64,000 bases of DNA from Coleophoma eucalyptorum (lineage: Eukaryota > Ascomycota > Leotiomycetes > Helotiales > Dermateaceae), in NCBI GenBank assembly GCA_026120035.1, contig JALRME010000067.1:31303-95302 (forward strand), in the 5' to 3' direction. Below are positions 11,668 through 23,393 of the stretch, piece after piece. Within the stretch, counting starts at the first letter, position 1, and each line of letters starts with the position of its first letter. The translations under genes were made by a program, and so were the position numbers. The notes below the pieces were generated by a model. That model was given only the letters and a program-made list of their open reading frames with translations. It did no database searches and was not told the origin of the DNA.

Positions 11668-14522
11668 GTTATCTTGCAATGAACAATTCGTGATAAAGAT
11701 AGTGGTGATACTAAACATTTATATCGAGTATGTAAAAGTAAATTGAACACTACCTAGAGGCCTATTAAATGCAAGTGCTTGTGAAATATTCATAAAACTG
11801 TGCTTGTTTAAAATGTTATCAGTATCATTTATAAGTCACACCCAGTTGTATAATGAGATGCTGACATTGACTTATAGCATAGCATATATATCCAAAATCT
11901 TCAACACTTCGAAACCAACCGCCCATTGTTTGCCATTACCAATGTATAAATCTATTGTATCTATTTTCAAGGGTACAGCCCATGGTATAAGAGCCGTCTA
12001 TTTCTTTTGGAATGAACTTGCATTTAATATCCAACTAGAAGAGTATCGGGGCACCTCTTTGAACTATCGAGTGTCACGAAGATGGAGATCGTTAGTGGAA
12101 TCGCTTTATTGAGAATGAAATAGAAGATTTAAAAATAATCCAGTAAGCTCTCTAAGGCACTGTTGAGCTAAAGCCTAAATGTAATTAGGGCTATTATTGC
12201 GCCAAATCTAGACATATTAGTATATATTGATATGTAGATAGTCTACTCATGTGTCCTGTAATTTCAGTCTCTTCCATTAACTTGGAGAGGCATGCAAGAC
12301 GCTCACAGTCAGATGGGTATACCTTGAATATCTTACAATAATTACATTTTAGAGTTCTCACAGCGAACTGTATGGTCCAGAAGCTAGTCTTATCTAAATC
12401 GTCAGCCCAAAGGAGCGCATCTTCAATACAGGTTATTAAACATAAATTCTTTTCACCTATTAGACGGAAAACCAACGACAGAAGGTACAATTCCCTTATC
12501 AAAAGATCTACCAACGACTCTTAGAAGGTCCTCCGCGCGCCAATCTGTCTAACTGAGTCTGGATAGTCAGATACCGTTCTTGGTCCGCTTTGTATCCGCG
12601 AATTATTCTATGCATACTAGCCTGGATTTCCAGAAATTTAAATAGGAGACAAGCAAATAATGACTTGCCTGAGCTAGTTTTTTTGTGTTTAAGTTTGATA
12701 TTAGCAGCAGTCTGACAGATTCTGAAGAAAAGCTACGACCTTTATCGAATAAACTTAAATTAAACCAAGAAAGTATCAGTAGTCAACTAGTTGAACTAAT
12801 TTATGTGAAATTGGACAAGTTAACTTACTAAAAATTTAGTAACTTTCTATATTTATGTTGTCTGGACAAAAATGCTATATAAGTTACAAATTGAACCAGC
12901 GATTAACAGGATATAGCTTAAATTTGCCCTAGCAATCGAAGCATAGGCATAAAAGAAAGACAATGTCAAATTTTTGAGAATACTAAGCAGAAGTTATTTT
13001 ATTTCCTAAGCATTTTGTGGGAATCTCCCGTTTATCGAAGAAATGAATGTTACTGTATAGAAGTTAACGTCACTGATGTCAAAGAACATGAACTATATGC
13101 ACAATTTTCCAAAAGAGGAAAGTTCCAACCAACATGTTCTTTGAGAGCGGACTTTGAATGTCTATCACAATTGAAAAGTGTGCAATTTGCAGGTCAGGTT
13201 CAGGTAAGGGAGCAGGCCATTGTGAACAAAAACATACGGGCATCGTATCAAGCTGACGATCTATGCAGGCAATTCTGAAAGCAGCTGGTCAGCGCCGTTG
13301 AATTATTTTGAAGATTAGGCAGGAGTTGCTGAAAGTAGAAGGCCATGTATTATTCGCCTCCGTATGTTGGAGTACTGAGCTTGGAATTATCTCCGAGAAG
13401 TTGGACCAATGACTACTCTTAGACAGACGAAGGCGCAGCCTGTATCCCGGGCCCTTAGAGCTGTTGGTGGCGCATTGCGCCTCGAGCTAGTGTTAACGGT
13501 TAGGTATTCTGAGGTACTCTATCTATCCTTACAGCCAGGGTGGGTCGAGGCTTAAGCGAAATCTAGGGAATCTCTCGTAAACCAAAATGCCGTGATGCCA
13601 CTCGATTATACAGTCTCCACCCAAGAATACGTATGTGCTTCGTATCGCTACTGCACTACTTCACATCGTCCCGCTTTCACATTTTAGGCAATAATTTTAC
13701 ATGTAAAGTGTCGCTATCAATACATGAACCAATCGAATTGGTCCAGGAACTTAAACCGTTACGCTAAGCCAGAATGCCTAATGTACTCCACAAGGCAGTT
13801 ATTCGACTCGTCAAAGAACTCGACTTGCTTGCCTACAATCTGATACGAAGCAGTCTTAGCAGAATTGCGAAAGGTATAATGAAGCACGAGGTAAGGAGAT
13901 AATGCCTGCTCTGGAAAAGCTTGTATCTGATGACAGCCCCTGATGACATTCGGATAGTGTAATGTTACATTCTCCTTCATTGCCCACGTGAAGGTAAACA
14001 ATTGTCATCAACGAGGGCTGTATATCAAGCTTGTGTGAAGTCAAAGTTAATTACCGGATATCTCTCTTTCATGTGCTGACGAAACAACCATTATCCTTTG
14101 TTGGAGCTGAAATAAACCGAGAAATTTCTTTCTACTATAAGGTATTGAGTTATCTAATTCCAGCAGATGTAACTACCCTGAAATGCGTAGTCTGCATTTA
14201 TAGGATCTATGATACTACTTAATACCTATTCATTAGGTAAGAATACTAAAAACTATGCTGTAAGCATTATTACACTTCTGGAAAGAGGAAATGGACAAAG
14301 AAACAAGACTGGTAGGAAGTTGAGTACGTCATATAGTCAAATACGATAGTTCCAATTTTAGAACCTTCTTTTCATTGTCTAAAAATAGAGTTATTGCCTT
14401 TTTATTACTTACTTACTTATATATGTACATGGTGACTCCTCAGTTGCGGACTATTTTCTAGGTGAACTACCATAAGCAATCAAATCTCTTCTGCTAAGAG
14501 TATCTCATCCAGACTTTCAGAT

Positions 14523-15396
14523 ATGCCTAGTGATGAGCTAAATGACCTAGCCAATCCTGTTCTTACCGGACGGCTATTTCAGTGTCTCGACTGTCAACAA
14601 CACATTCTTCTTCCACTGCATTCAATAGAACATGCAGACGCTTGCTACAACTTAGCAATTGGAGGCTGGTCACACGAGGAGGGTGTGGAGGTTTCCAGTC
14701 ATTTCAATTCCTCTGAGAAGCTTATCTCAAATGGCAAATTGACAAATCAGACACAAATGTCGGATTCGTATCTAAATTCATTCTCAACCTTTGATGCATC
14801 TCTATTGGGTGGCTATCAACCAGAGGCTTTTTTCTTTACTACGTCAGATACATACAAGGTTCCAGAGTCTCATTCCACACAAATACCCATAGCAGAATCC
14901 GATGGTTCCTTCAATTCGTACAATTTTGTTCCAGTCCCTGGTGACAATAAAAACACAAGTGTTACAGCATTACCAGAATTGGATACTGCACAGCTTATAA
15001 GCCTTGTCTATAAATTGAAAGATAGGTGTGTGCAAGCTATCAGCTTCTGAATGAGCTAGCTAATCTAGGTTTTAGCTGTGATACGTATGATATTCTTCCA
15101 ACGTGGTCGCAAAAGCTAACTCACTGACATACGTCATATGTAGAATCCAGAGAGAAAAGAATTGGCAAATAGAGAGTATTCAAAGGCAGATATTTGATAT
15201 TGTTCTTCCTTATATCCAGCAAAGTACATTTGATTTAGACGAGTTGAAAACTACGGTTAAAAGTATTGAGGACTATCTACCTTCACTAGGAATGTGGGCA
15301 GTGGAAGCCACTAAACGACTGCAGCGACCTCCTTACTCAAAACCTGGCAAAAAAAAAGAGAAATATTATAAGGAAATAGGAAACAGGACAAAATAA
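14523..15396 (+). CDS. Unknown protein, reading frame interrupted
   Basis: Coding-like sequence starting MPSDELNDLANP. The N-terminal 45 residues carry a Cys-x2-Cys pair (FQCLDCQQHI) followed by His and Cys, possibly a small zinc site. The frame hits a stop at 15048, but a second frame continues with a convincing helix (YQLLNELANLGFSCDTYD). The two join either through an odd 38-nt intron or through a one-base loss near 15034-15038. A second intron at 15103-15143 (41 nt, branch CTAAC, ends TGTAG) leads to the last exon, which ends in a lysine-rich tail. I do not recognise the family. The gene may be intact with unusual splicing or recently broken. Confidence 0.45.
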
Positions 15397-15587
15397 TGAA
15401 ATTTTCGACATCGGAAATTGACCACCGATGCAGCTATTAATACGGTCCATTGACAAACTATTCCACTAAAACCTCTACTGTTGTAGGATAGTCTACAGAT
15501 TAATAATTTAAAGTTTTCTTTTGCTGTATCTAAATCCTTCCCGGTGCCTTGTATAGATATTAAATTCTGTCATGCATTTAATTATTA

Positions 15588-15650
15588 TTGTTTTACGTCA
15601 AGTAATGTAAGAATCGACTGGTGAGTCAACAGGTGTAGAATTGTTACAGT
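15588..15650 (-). repeat. Fragment of family-B LTR
   Basis: TTACGTCAAGTAATGTAAG followed by ATCGACTGG and GGTGTA matches the 3' part of family-B LTRs (minus orientation). The remainder is missing. Confidence 0.65.
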
Positions 15651-15732
15651 AAAGTAACTTGTCACATACTAAGTATGAGGGCAGAGCATTGAGTATTCTA
15701 AGCTTTTATTTTCTATAGTGTGAGCACTGGTC

Positions 15733-15792
15733 GTCAAATAGGACGCTCGGTAGAGCATCTGAGCTAATGAGGGTGGATCATGTTCTTGTAAG
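15733..15792 (+). pseudogene. tRNA-Lys-like relic (possible)
   Basis: CTCGGTAGAGCATCTGA, then TAATGAGGGT and a CATGTTCTTG block, follow the order of a tRNA-Lys D-arm, anticodon arm and T-arm. The anticodon loop is eroded and the acceptor ends do not pair convincingly. It could be a tRNA pseudogene or a tRNA-derived SINE head. Confidence 0.25.
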
Positions 15793-16062
15793 GTGTCTTT
15801 CTTCCTATCATTTGGTGACGATATATATATAGCCTATTACGTTACAATCCGAACATTCGGTTGCAATGTTAGTGTTTCTGTGGGCGGTATGGCCGTGTTG
15901 GGACACGCATACCATGTATTTACAGAGATCATAGGCCTGTAAACGACACTCCAGTGCGCTTGTTTGCCCATGTGATCTAGTAGATGTAGGTGGAAGGTTT
16001 GAAAGATTAGCTTTCACTTCACCTTCGGATGCAGTAGTTTGATAAATTCTTGTTATTGAGAA

Positions 16063-17169
16063 TTAGGAATAGTCCTCCTCTTGACTATCGACTATTTCTT
16101 TAAGCCGTGTAATAGCGCTGTCCATCCATGTCTCTGGTAACCCTTGAAATCTCCGAAGTGCGAAATCTATATCCGCAGAACTTTGTGCCATAGCTAGACG
16201 ATTTAGAAGAACATGCTGCCCATGCTGGAATGTAAAGTTTGCTGGCCCTCCATTGCGATATTCTTCACAATAACGCTCCAGACTCACAACGTCAGATATA
16301 ACCTCTAATAGGCGACAGATTTCAATTTTGAATGGATCGACGGCAGTAATATATTTGAAGTTTTGATGAGTTTTAATAAAATCTCTAGCCTCAGTAAAGA
16401 TTTCTCTAGCTTGTCTATAATCACCTCGTAGAACGCATTGCTCGGCAGCCTTTTGCAATACTAGCCTGCACATACTAGAGTAACTTTAGTAAGAGCGATA
16501 CGGACAGCAAGAATTTTGGAAACACACATGGGATAACCTTGTTTATTGATTTGTTCTGCCGCCTTTTCATAGTGAAGAATTGCCTTGGCTTGGTAATGGC
16601 GAGTTGCCATGGCTTGAAACTCTTTTTGTCGACTAAGCTCACTGATTTCTTCGCCGTTCTGTCGAAATATATCATCAATTTCTTCGTCTTCTCGTTGAAA
16701 TAGATTACCAATTTCGTCAGTACTTAACCCACTGATTTCTTGACTTCTTTTTCGATATTGGTCACCCATTTTTTCATCAATTTTAGACATCCGGTTTCGC
16801 CGATATGATCGGCCGAGCTCATCGAGAAGTTCACTTATTTTCCTGAGACAACGGATTTTACAGAGTGTATTGGAATAATCCGATTGGGAACTTTCATAGT
16901 ATTGGACAGCCAGCATCTTGTCCAGCCCTAGCTGGATACACAGGTCTCCTGCATCTTCATAAGCTCTACCAGCACCATCGTCTATATTTAAGTCTCCTTA
17001 GCTTCTGTATTTCATCGAGTGGTGGGGACTTACAATCGCCTTCCTTGTATAAAACGTCACCTTTGTTTTTACATTCTTCCACGAGCTTTTCGCCTCGCTC
17101 GTCTTCAATTCCAAAAGCACGAAAGGAAAGGCTTTTAATAATGTCTAACATACTTTGGTTTTCCATCAC
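16063..17169 (-). CDS. Divergent SNAP-like (Sec17-like) TPR protein
   Basis: Three exons: 17169-17034, 16981-16502 and 16460-16063. The introns are 52 nt (GTAAGT...TATAG) and 41 nt (with TACTAA branch), giving 337 aa. Order of features: GDVLYKEGD and AYEDAGDLCIQLG helical repeats, a paired-helix middle, then HYEKAAEQ, LQKAAEQCVLRGDYRQA, and a C-terminal part (residues about 230-337) laid out like alpha-SNAP. SNAPs recruit NSF to SNARE complexes during membrane fusion. The residues about 100-165 form a charged, repetitive insert (EEI/EIGNLF/DIFRQ) not seen in ordinary alpha-SNAP, and the usual C-terminal LL motif is absent. It is therefore a diverged paralogue rather than the housekeeping Sec17. 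The family call rests on repeat layout and could instead be a generic TPR protein. Confidence 0.5.
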
Positions 17170-17814
17170 ACTGGTAAAATAGAGAGTCTAGGTGGTTATA
17201 TAGTGATAATATGGAATAGTTATTATGGTCTGAGTCGCTAATATATCCATTGAAGTAAGCATAGCATGCGCCGGAAGAATAATGTCATTAGAATGCTGAC
17301 GGAAATTAGCCTGACTCTAAGCTACACCTACAACTGAGAAAAAAACACAATCACAAATCAAAACTCTACCTACCGCATTAAACTTGCATTAGACTATATA
17401 AATAACCCAAGCTCAATATAGCACTCTATTATTGGAGTCTATTTACTATAAATTTAATCTTATTAAAACGCTTGATTCTGTGAATACTATTTCTAGATCT
17501 AATATTAATTCTAAAATATATCTGTTGGTACGCTTTACAATGGGTAGACATTATAATAGTAATAGAATCAAATGCTTACTTACAGAGTATGCGGCGTTGA
17601 AGGTGGTTCTTATTCTCTCTATCTGATGTGAAGTGAAAAGGGGGATTTATCTCTTGCGATTACTATCACGTGAAATGATCACATGACCGTGATCAGGTAA
17701 CATTTATATGTCGTAGCTCATAGATCTCGATATCCTCAGCCGCCGCCCAATTCTGCATTTGCGTTTGAGTGCTAAAATAATTGGCTTTGCTTTAATTCTA
17801 GCGTTCATTGTACC

Positions 17815-17976
17815 TATTAGAATATCGATATTGGATATCGATATTGGACGTCATCATATGATATCCAGACTTGACATCGTAAGCAAGGGGGTAAATACCG
17901 TACCTCTCCACATTCATTTACGGAAAATTAAATCAATGGTATTACAAAGTCTGCCCATTGTAAACGTATTCCAACA
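17815..17976 (+). repeat. Solo LTR, family A, RIP-altered
   Basis: Starts TATTAGAATATCG, i.e. the family-A start TGTTGG with G-to-A changes, and ends CCAACA. The flanks GTACC (17810-17814) and GTATC (17977-17981) match at 4 of 5 bases. It is shorter (162 bp) than its relatives. Confidence 0.65.
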
Positions 17977-18090
17977 GTATCACTCGGTCTAACTTAACTT
18001 AAATCATACTCAAATAAGTCTGCTTCCCTTGATATCACCTAACTATACATTAATTTACAACTGGCTTAAATTCTTCGTTCATAGTATTTC

Positions 18091-18338
18091 TGTTGGAATA
18101 TCGTTATTAGATCTCGTTTATACACCTGTTTGTACCTTGCTACAAACACCACCTGGTTGTAATTACGTATTACTACGGATGTCGAATCGGTAAATTATTT
18201 ATTCTGTTTGTAGTACAAACAGACTAGGTGTATTGTATTGATAAGACCTCCATCACACTCACTTAGAAGAATCATCTGTGTTTCTACGTCAAATTTTGAC
18301 CTGTCATCTATACAGTTGAAACAAGAGGTAAACCAACA
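18091..18338 (+). repeat. Solo LTR, family A, TSD ATTTC
   Basis: A 248-bp LTR from TGTTGGAATATCG to ACCAACA. It has an exact 5-bp duplication, ATTTC at 18086-18090 and 18339-18343. It includes an extra inner segment with an inverted TTTGTA/TACAAA pair absent from the 189-197-bp copies. Confidence 0.87.
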
Positions 18339-18689
18339 ATTTCATTTCAAAGAACTTTAGCAATTCTAAATTGATCTAAGTTATTAGTGTTTCTAAATTT
18401 AGGAAAGGTAAATTTCTCATATATAGATACCCTCAAATGAAAGCCCGCTATCTTGAATTCCTACTCTATTACTCCGATTACGTAAAGCGTGCTTTCTTCT
18501 ATATTTTTGATATCTTTAGAAACATGCATTACTTAACTCTCGTCATTATCCGAAATTACATTCTATCTTTTTAAGATAAAGATATCTATACGTACTACTT
18601 CTGTGAATAGCACGTGCCCTAATCGTCCTACCGTGTTAAACTAACCCATCTGCTTCGCGAGAAGACTCTAGGGTCTTAAATTAGATCAA

Positions 18690-19637
18690 ATGTCTTTAAT
18701 GGATTTGCCGTATGAGCTTGGAACTAAAATAGCCAATGCCTCAACACTAAAGACAGTTCAGGCACTTAGGTTGGCCTGTTACTGTACCAAATCGTGGGCT
18801 AATCCATACTTACTACAAGCTGTTACTGCTGGGCCACAGGCTGGAATACTTGAAAGACTTGAAGCAATATCTTCCGTTGAAGATTTTCGACGTTCAATCA
18901 CAACTATCACTTACCGTGCTTTCCCTTGTACTTTTTGGGACGATCGAGACTTTCTTAATCATCCCCGCGGCTTACTACATAAACAAGGAGCTACAGACGT
19001 CCTACCCGAACTCGCAAGATCGCGACTTCTCCGCATGGCTTCTGCTATAACGCAATTAACAAATGTCACGCATGTGAATGTTAAGCGACCAAATTTGAGA
19101 CAGAAAGGCGAACTCAGGAACACGACCCGTGTTATCGCCATTATTGTAGAAGCTCTTTGTGCAAGACGAGGACATTTGCCTTGGCTCAGTACGCTTAGTC
19201 CACCACTTGCAGGGATAAAGCTCTGTTTTGAACTATCCACAAAAATCTCACAGGAGCTTATTGAAGGACTTGGCAACTTAAGCCTTTGCGTAGACTTGTT
19301 ACCAAGTAAAGGTTGCGCTCGTCAACATCGTATCGCCAGACTTATGCCAAGTGACTCTCAAAAACGGAGCAGGGATTTCTCTGCAATAATCGATAACACA
19401 TCGTTTGAACATGCACTATTGGATTCGCCTAAAAGCGCCATTTTCTTAAGAATACCAATTCTTTCTAGTCCATTTATTCAGCTCTATCAATCTAATCAAT
19501 GCCTTTCGGCACAGGTAAGCATGCAATACATCTTGTTATTTGCAGGGCGGTGGGGAAAGATCGTTTCGGAAATTGAATTATGGCACGAGGTTGGGGACAA
19601 TTGTCATCAAGAATCCCCTCATTTCCATGAATATTAA
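18690..19637 (+). CDS. F-box-like protein (putative)
   Basis: ORF of 315 residues. The first 45 residues (LMDLPYELGTKIANASTL-LRLACY) follow the F-box-like pattern LP-E-----I, L--LRL-C, which in fungi links substrates to SCF ubiquitin ligases. The rest is helical without a recognised substrate domain. Near the 3' end a GTAAGC...TTTGCAG pair (19515-19545, 31 nt) resembles an intron but is shorter than the usual fungal minimum, so I left the frame uninterrupted. The interior is less AT-rich than its surroundings, which supports real coding. Family assignment is tentative. Confidence 0.5.
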   Translation: MSLMDLPYELGTKIANASTLKTVQALRLACYCTKSWANPYLLQAVTAGPQAGILERLEAISSVEDFRRSITTITYRAFPCTFWDDRDFLNHPRGLLHKQGATDVLPELARSRLLRMASAITQLTNVTHVNVKRPNLRQKGELRNTTRVIAIIVEALCARRGHLPWLSTLSPPLAGIKLCFELSTKISQELIEGLGNLSLCVDLLPSKGCARQHRIARLMPSDSQKRSRDFSAIIDNTSFEHALLDSPKSAIFLRIPILSSPFIQLYQSNQCLSAQVSMQYILLFAGRWGKIVSEIELWHEVGDNCHQESPHFHEY

Positions 19638-22442
19638 ACTACCTATTCGTGGATGCATAAGTACCACAATATGAATCACAATAGTATCAAACCTTGCTTC
19701 TCCTAACAAATAGTCATTTAGAATTGGAAATAGTGGGTTTGCTAGAGCAACAAAAAGCCAAGGAGAGAATGAAAAGGGCGAGCTAGAACCTGCTGTCAGG
19801 TGTTAATAATGCAACACTACACCATGTAGAGTTGCAACATGTGCGGGTTTGTGGTATGAGCTGTATTACAATAGACGTCCTCTTGCTGAAATAGTTAACA
19901 CCATCGGGTGTAGTCCGTTTAGTTTCAATTGAGAGTAGATATCCTTTGTTGTTTTAGGTCTACGAATGCCTATCGCAATCTACTTTGTAGCTCTCCGGAG
20001 CCTTTCGTATCGTAAATGTATCGATTTTCATCTAGGGACTAGGGATGTGGTAAAAATTTATATGGTCACTTTCTTGGACAGGAGTCTGAGGATGCTAGTT
20101 TTTGAATCGCCATTGGGCGAAGAAACTGGTGCTAGCTCCCATAAGTCTAATGCGACCAGTGGGAACATGGTTTAGGAGAAACCGCTCTCAAATCTAATAT
20201 ACTTTAGTGTATAACAGCTTCATTTTCAATGTACGCTTCTCTTCAGAAGATGCCCATTGTTCTTAATGCAATAGATGTAGTGCTTTAGGTGATCCCGATT
20301 TTAGTTCTTCTCCGGGCGAATTAGCAGCGGCTTGCACAGGGCATCCAATGTCGGAGATGCAACGCTTCAGGGCCGTTCATTACTATTCGAAGGGCACGGT
20401 TAGATGCTGTTTACTGAGCTGTATGTTTGACTTGAGATTTGCAGAGAGTGTCTAAATTGTCCACTGCGCTGCGAAATCTTGTTAATTCCACGTTCATGCG
20501 AAATCATTGCGAGTTTCGACTGACGCGACCACATTGTTTGCAAAGCTCTTCATAGTAGGGTCATCTTGCGACCTCAAACTTGCTGACCAATCCATCCGCC
20601 GAATTTGGACCCGTCAGCCCAATCCTCAGGCAATAAGCCTAACTTTTGGTATGTCATTCAGATAAGAAGCGAGTGGATTTATTAACTTAAGCAGCAGCGG
20701 GCTATTGGAATTAGTTTATCGGCTGTGGGGCACAACTTGTTCCGATTGACACCGATTTTGACGTCTATTAGTATATATCCCCGGATTTCGGAGAGGAAAT
20801 TTAGCTGAGTTTCCAACATGTTCATCCTAAAGATTTATTTTACTTAGCTGGCTGTGTTCTAGATCTCTATGTCTGTTATGCTACAGTAAACTACGAAATC
20901 AGTGTCTAACCAAACACTCGTTGACTTTTGAATTCGAGTTATTAATAAGTAAATGAGCCTACTATAGTAACGTAACCGTATTTTAGCTTCCGTCTGCTCA
21001 CCTTACCTAGTCTGTGGAGTAAAGTGGATCTTTACACATAAAATTGGGACTTTTGCCTTGCGCCAATTTGGATTTTGTCATCAACCCTTAGTCAATAATT
21101 CCAATGTTGGCCTATGACCCCAACAGAGAAGGGGTATGCAGCAAGGCTGGGATTTGGGGTCAATCTGGCTATAGTAGACTATCCTACTTAAAAGATAGCT
21201 CGAAATCCAGAAGTCGATGTACCAACTTGCAGTATCGTAACTTCATTATGAATTGACCTTGTTCTATTTAATTTTTTGTTTTCCAAATGCCTTCTGCCTT
21301 CTTTATCTTATAATTCTACATACCTCAACAATGACTTTATCTTTAAAAGTCTTAGCGTCAATGCGCCATAAGTAATTAGTAGAACCTTAATTTGACTTTC
21401 TTCGCTATTTTGAAGCATAAAACAAGGAAGAATTGTGAGGATAACAGGAACTCCGAAGAAATATACTGAGCTAGTTGCCAAAGGTACTTATTAGTTACGC
21501 TAGGTAACGTAAGAATCGACTGGTATATCAACCAGGTGTAAAATTTGGTTACAAGTATAGAAAGATGTTGAATGAGGAGACTGTGAGGCAAGGACGTATA
21601 AATACAAGAATACCGTAACATGTAACATGTAACATGTGACTAGGTCTCATGATTGACCCTGACATTCCGACAGTACCACTTCAGTTGGCTTAGTTCGATT
21701 ATTCGTAAGGCATGTTATCTTTATTGTGGGTGAGTTTATGGATTAGTATTAACATGGATCTGCATTCTTGCTGTCTGGAGCCCTTAAGTACGTCGCAGTT
21801 TCTTTTATCTTGACAAATCGTACTGTAAATTATCAGCTCAGTCCTCTGAGGTTGATAATTGCTATAGTATAAGCCGCAAAATTGATAATTGGCCTCAGTT
21901 CAAAAAACTCAATGATATTTTTCTGGCCCTTATTTCTAGTTGATGACCCGCACTAGCTTTCTTCCCCAGCTCCTGTGGAGTGTATGCACTGCTTCCTTTC
22001 TATCCAATGGGGTTCTACACGTTGAAAAGTCGACTGTGGTGAAAAATGATAAATTGGAAAATTGCCACTCCTAGAGCGTAGGGCAGAGCTAATTATTGTA
22101 AACATGTATTGTAAAGAGAGAGATGCGCCTACTTCAAGCTTAAAGATTAGATAGAAAGATCTGAGACCGTTCGACCTCATGTCAGCAAAGTATAGTCATA
22201 TTCACTATCCATCAGGTGGTGATGATGTAATATTGCTTTTAACTATGCAAAATAATCTCTATAGGATACATGGACCTCTCTGGTACTCTAAAATTGGGTC
22301 TAAAGCTAATCAACACTAGATTGACTCCCTGATCTAAGGCAAAGTCCGAAATAATTATAAATAGACAACATTAATTCCTTTTCATATCCCCAAAAAATCT
22401 CCCTTTATGTGTGAAACTAACGGTTATTTCCTCGTCTATACC
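19638..22442. other. Intergenic, one solo LTR, no gene seen
   Basis: About 2.8 kb with only short ORFs. It holds a family-B LTR (21489-21672). The interval 20330-20780 is less AT-rich but I see no frame or domain in it. Confidence 0.5.
21489..21672 (-). repeat. Solo LTR, family B, TSD GTACT/GTACC
   Basis: A 184-bp reverse copy. The plus-strand start TATTAGTTACG is a RIP-like version of TGTTGGTTACG, and it ends ATTCCGACA. Flanks GTACT and GTACC differ by one transition. It contains three copies of the hexamer-like unit GTAACAT (21615-21637). Confidence 0.75.
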
Positions 22443-22892
22443 ATGGGAAAGCTCCGTAAGAAGAGAAGCAATTTTTGCTTATTCAAGACCTACCTCGATA
22501 GTCAGATTGTTGATGGGCGACCTGGATTATTTCATATCCATCATATAAGCTTAGCCACCCCACATCGAATAACAAACACCAACTTTGAGTATCCGGACAT
22601 GACAATTGATAAAAAGGATTCCCCCCACGTTCAAGTTGAGGACTATGAACCTGGAGGCGATTTAAGATTGTGTACGATAACAATGCTTGGCGTAGTAATG
22701 CAGCGGCAGCCATGGGCTAAAGACATCAAAGAAGTGTGCCTTGAAGTTCCTCTTGATTATAAAATCACCGCAGTAATTTATGACAGCTACAAACCTCATG
22801 AAAAATGCTCATATTCGCTACTCAAAATTTGGTCACAACAATTATGGGCGTCGGGATTCTGGGCTGACAGCAGAAAAACATTTGAGAGCTAA
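22443..22892 (+). CDS. Hypothetical protein
   Basis: Small ORF; the ATG at 22443 (MGKLRKKRSNF) is preferred over the in-frame ATG at 22407. It encodes about 149 residues with a mixed, globular-looking composition (IHHISLATPHRI, VEDYEPGGDLRLC, KEVCLEVPLDYK). It has no signal peptide, membrane segment or known motif. A second frame continues from 22780 to 23001, so a splice or frameshift near the 3' end is possible. Confidence 0.35.
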   Translation: MGKLRKKRSNFCLFKTYLDSQIVDGRPGLFHIHHISLATPHRITNTNFEYPDMTIDKKDSPHVQVEDYEPGGDLRLCTITMLGVVMQRQPWAKDIKEVCLEVPLDYKITAVIYDSYKPHEKCSYSLLKIWSQQLWASGFWADSRKTFES

Positions 22893-23393
22893 ATTTAAAG
22901 GCTCTAAGGGTGTTAACAATCTCTTCAAGAAGGTATTCTTTAAAAACATTCAGATTAATTGTCACTACAAAGTACTGATATTTCATTGCCCATTAGCCTA
23001 GTTCAGACCTCAATTAAAATTCTTGTACCGATCTCTTCCCAGGCCATTTAACAGAACGCAGACCAGAAACGAGTTTGTAAATTTTGAAACCACCCCTTCT
23101 ATTTCTAATGCGGCGAGGAATCCATACTTTGGCAAATCTGTTCTTTCTTAGCTCACACTCTCAATTTTCTCTATGTATTTTACAATTGGACGCTATCAGA
23201 ATCCCGCATTAATACTGCATATCGAGTCAAGGGTATTATAGTGGTTCCAGACAGTAAGGTGTTTAATTGTTGATCGCTGACCTGGACATCTTTGTTGACC
23301 CGACTCGATGACAGGTAGGATAAGTCTGGATAGAACGATGACGATGCTTTTATATTCTTCTTTTCTCCTTAATGCTATTTATCCTCCATCTTC

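Larger units (their letters stand above)
8168..14522. other. AT-rich gene desert with solo LTRs
   Basis: More than 6 kb with no convincing gene. It contains three solo LTRs, listed separately. A 106-codon ORF on the minus strand (12194-12514) resembles the C-terminal part of a fungal regulator, but it is short, isolated and not recognisable. A run of ten G occurs near 8824-8833. The dense stop codons in all frames fit RIP-decayed DNA. Confidence 0.6.
17170..18689. other. AT-rich intergenic DNA with two solo LTRs
   Basis: No gene recognised. It contains the two family-A LTRs listed below and the short palindrome-rich segment GATATCGATATTGG near 17824-17850. Confidence 0.5.

Noticed and set aside
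12194..12514. 106-codon frame as a C-terminal fragment of a fungal transcription factor
   Set aside because: No zinc cluster or upstream exon could be found and the resemblance is too vague to list as a gene.
19515..19545. 31-nt intron in the F-box-like gene
   Set aside because: It has GTAAGC and TTGCAG ends but is shorter than usual fungal introns, and removing it gives no better protein.
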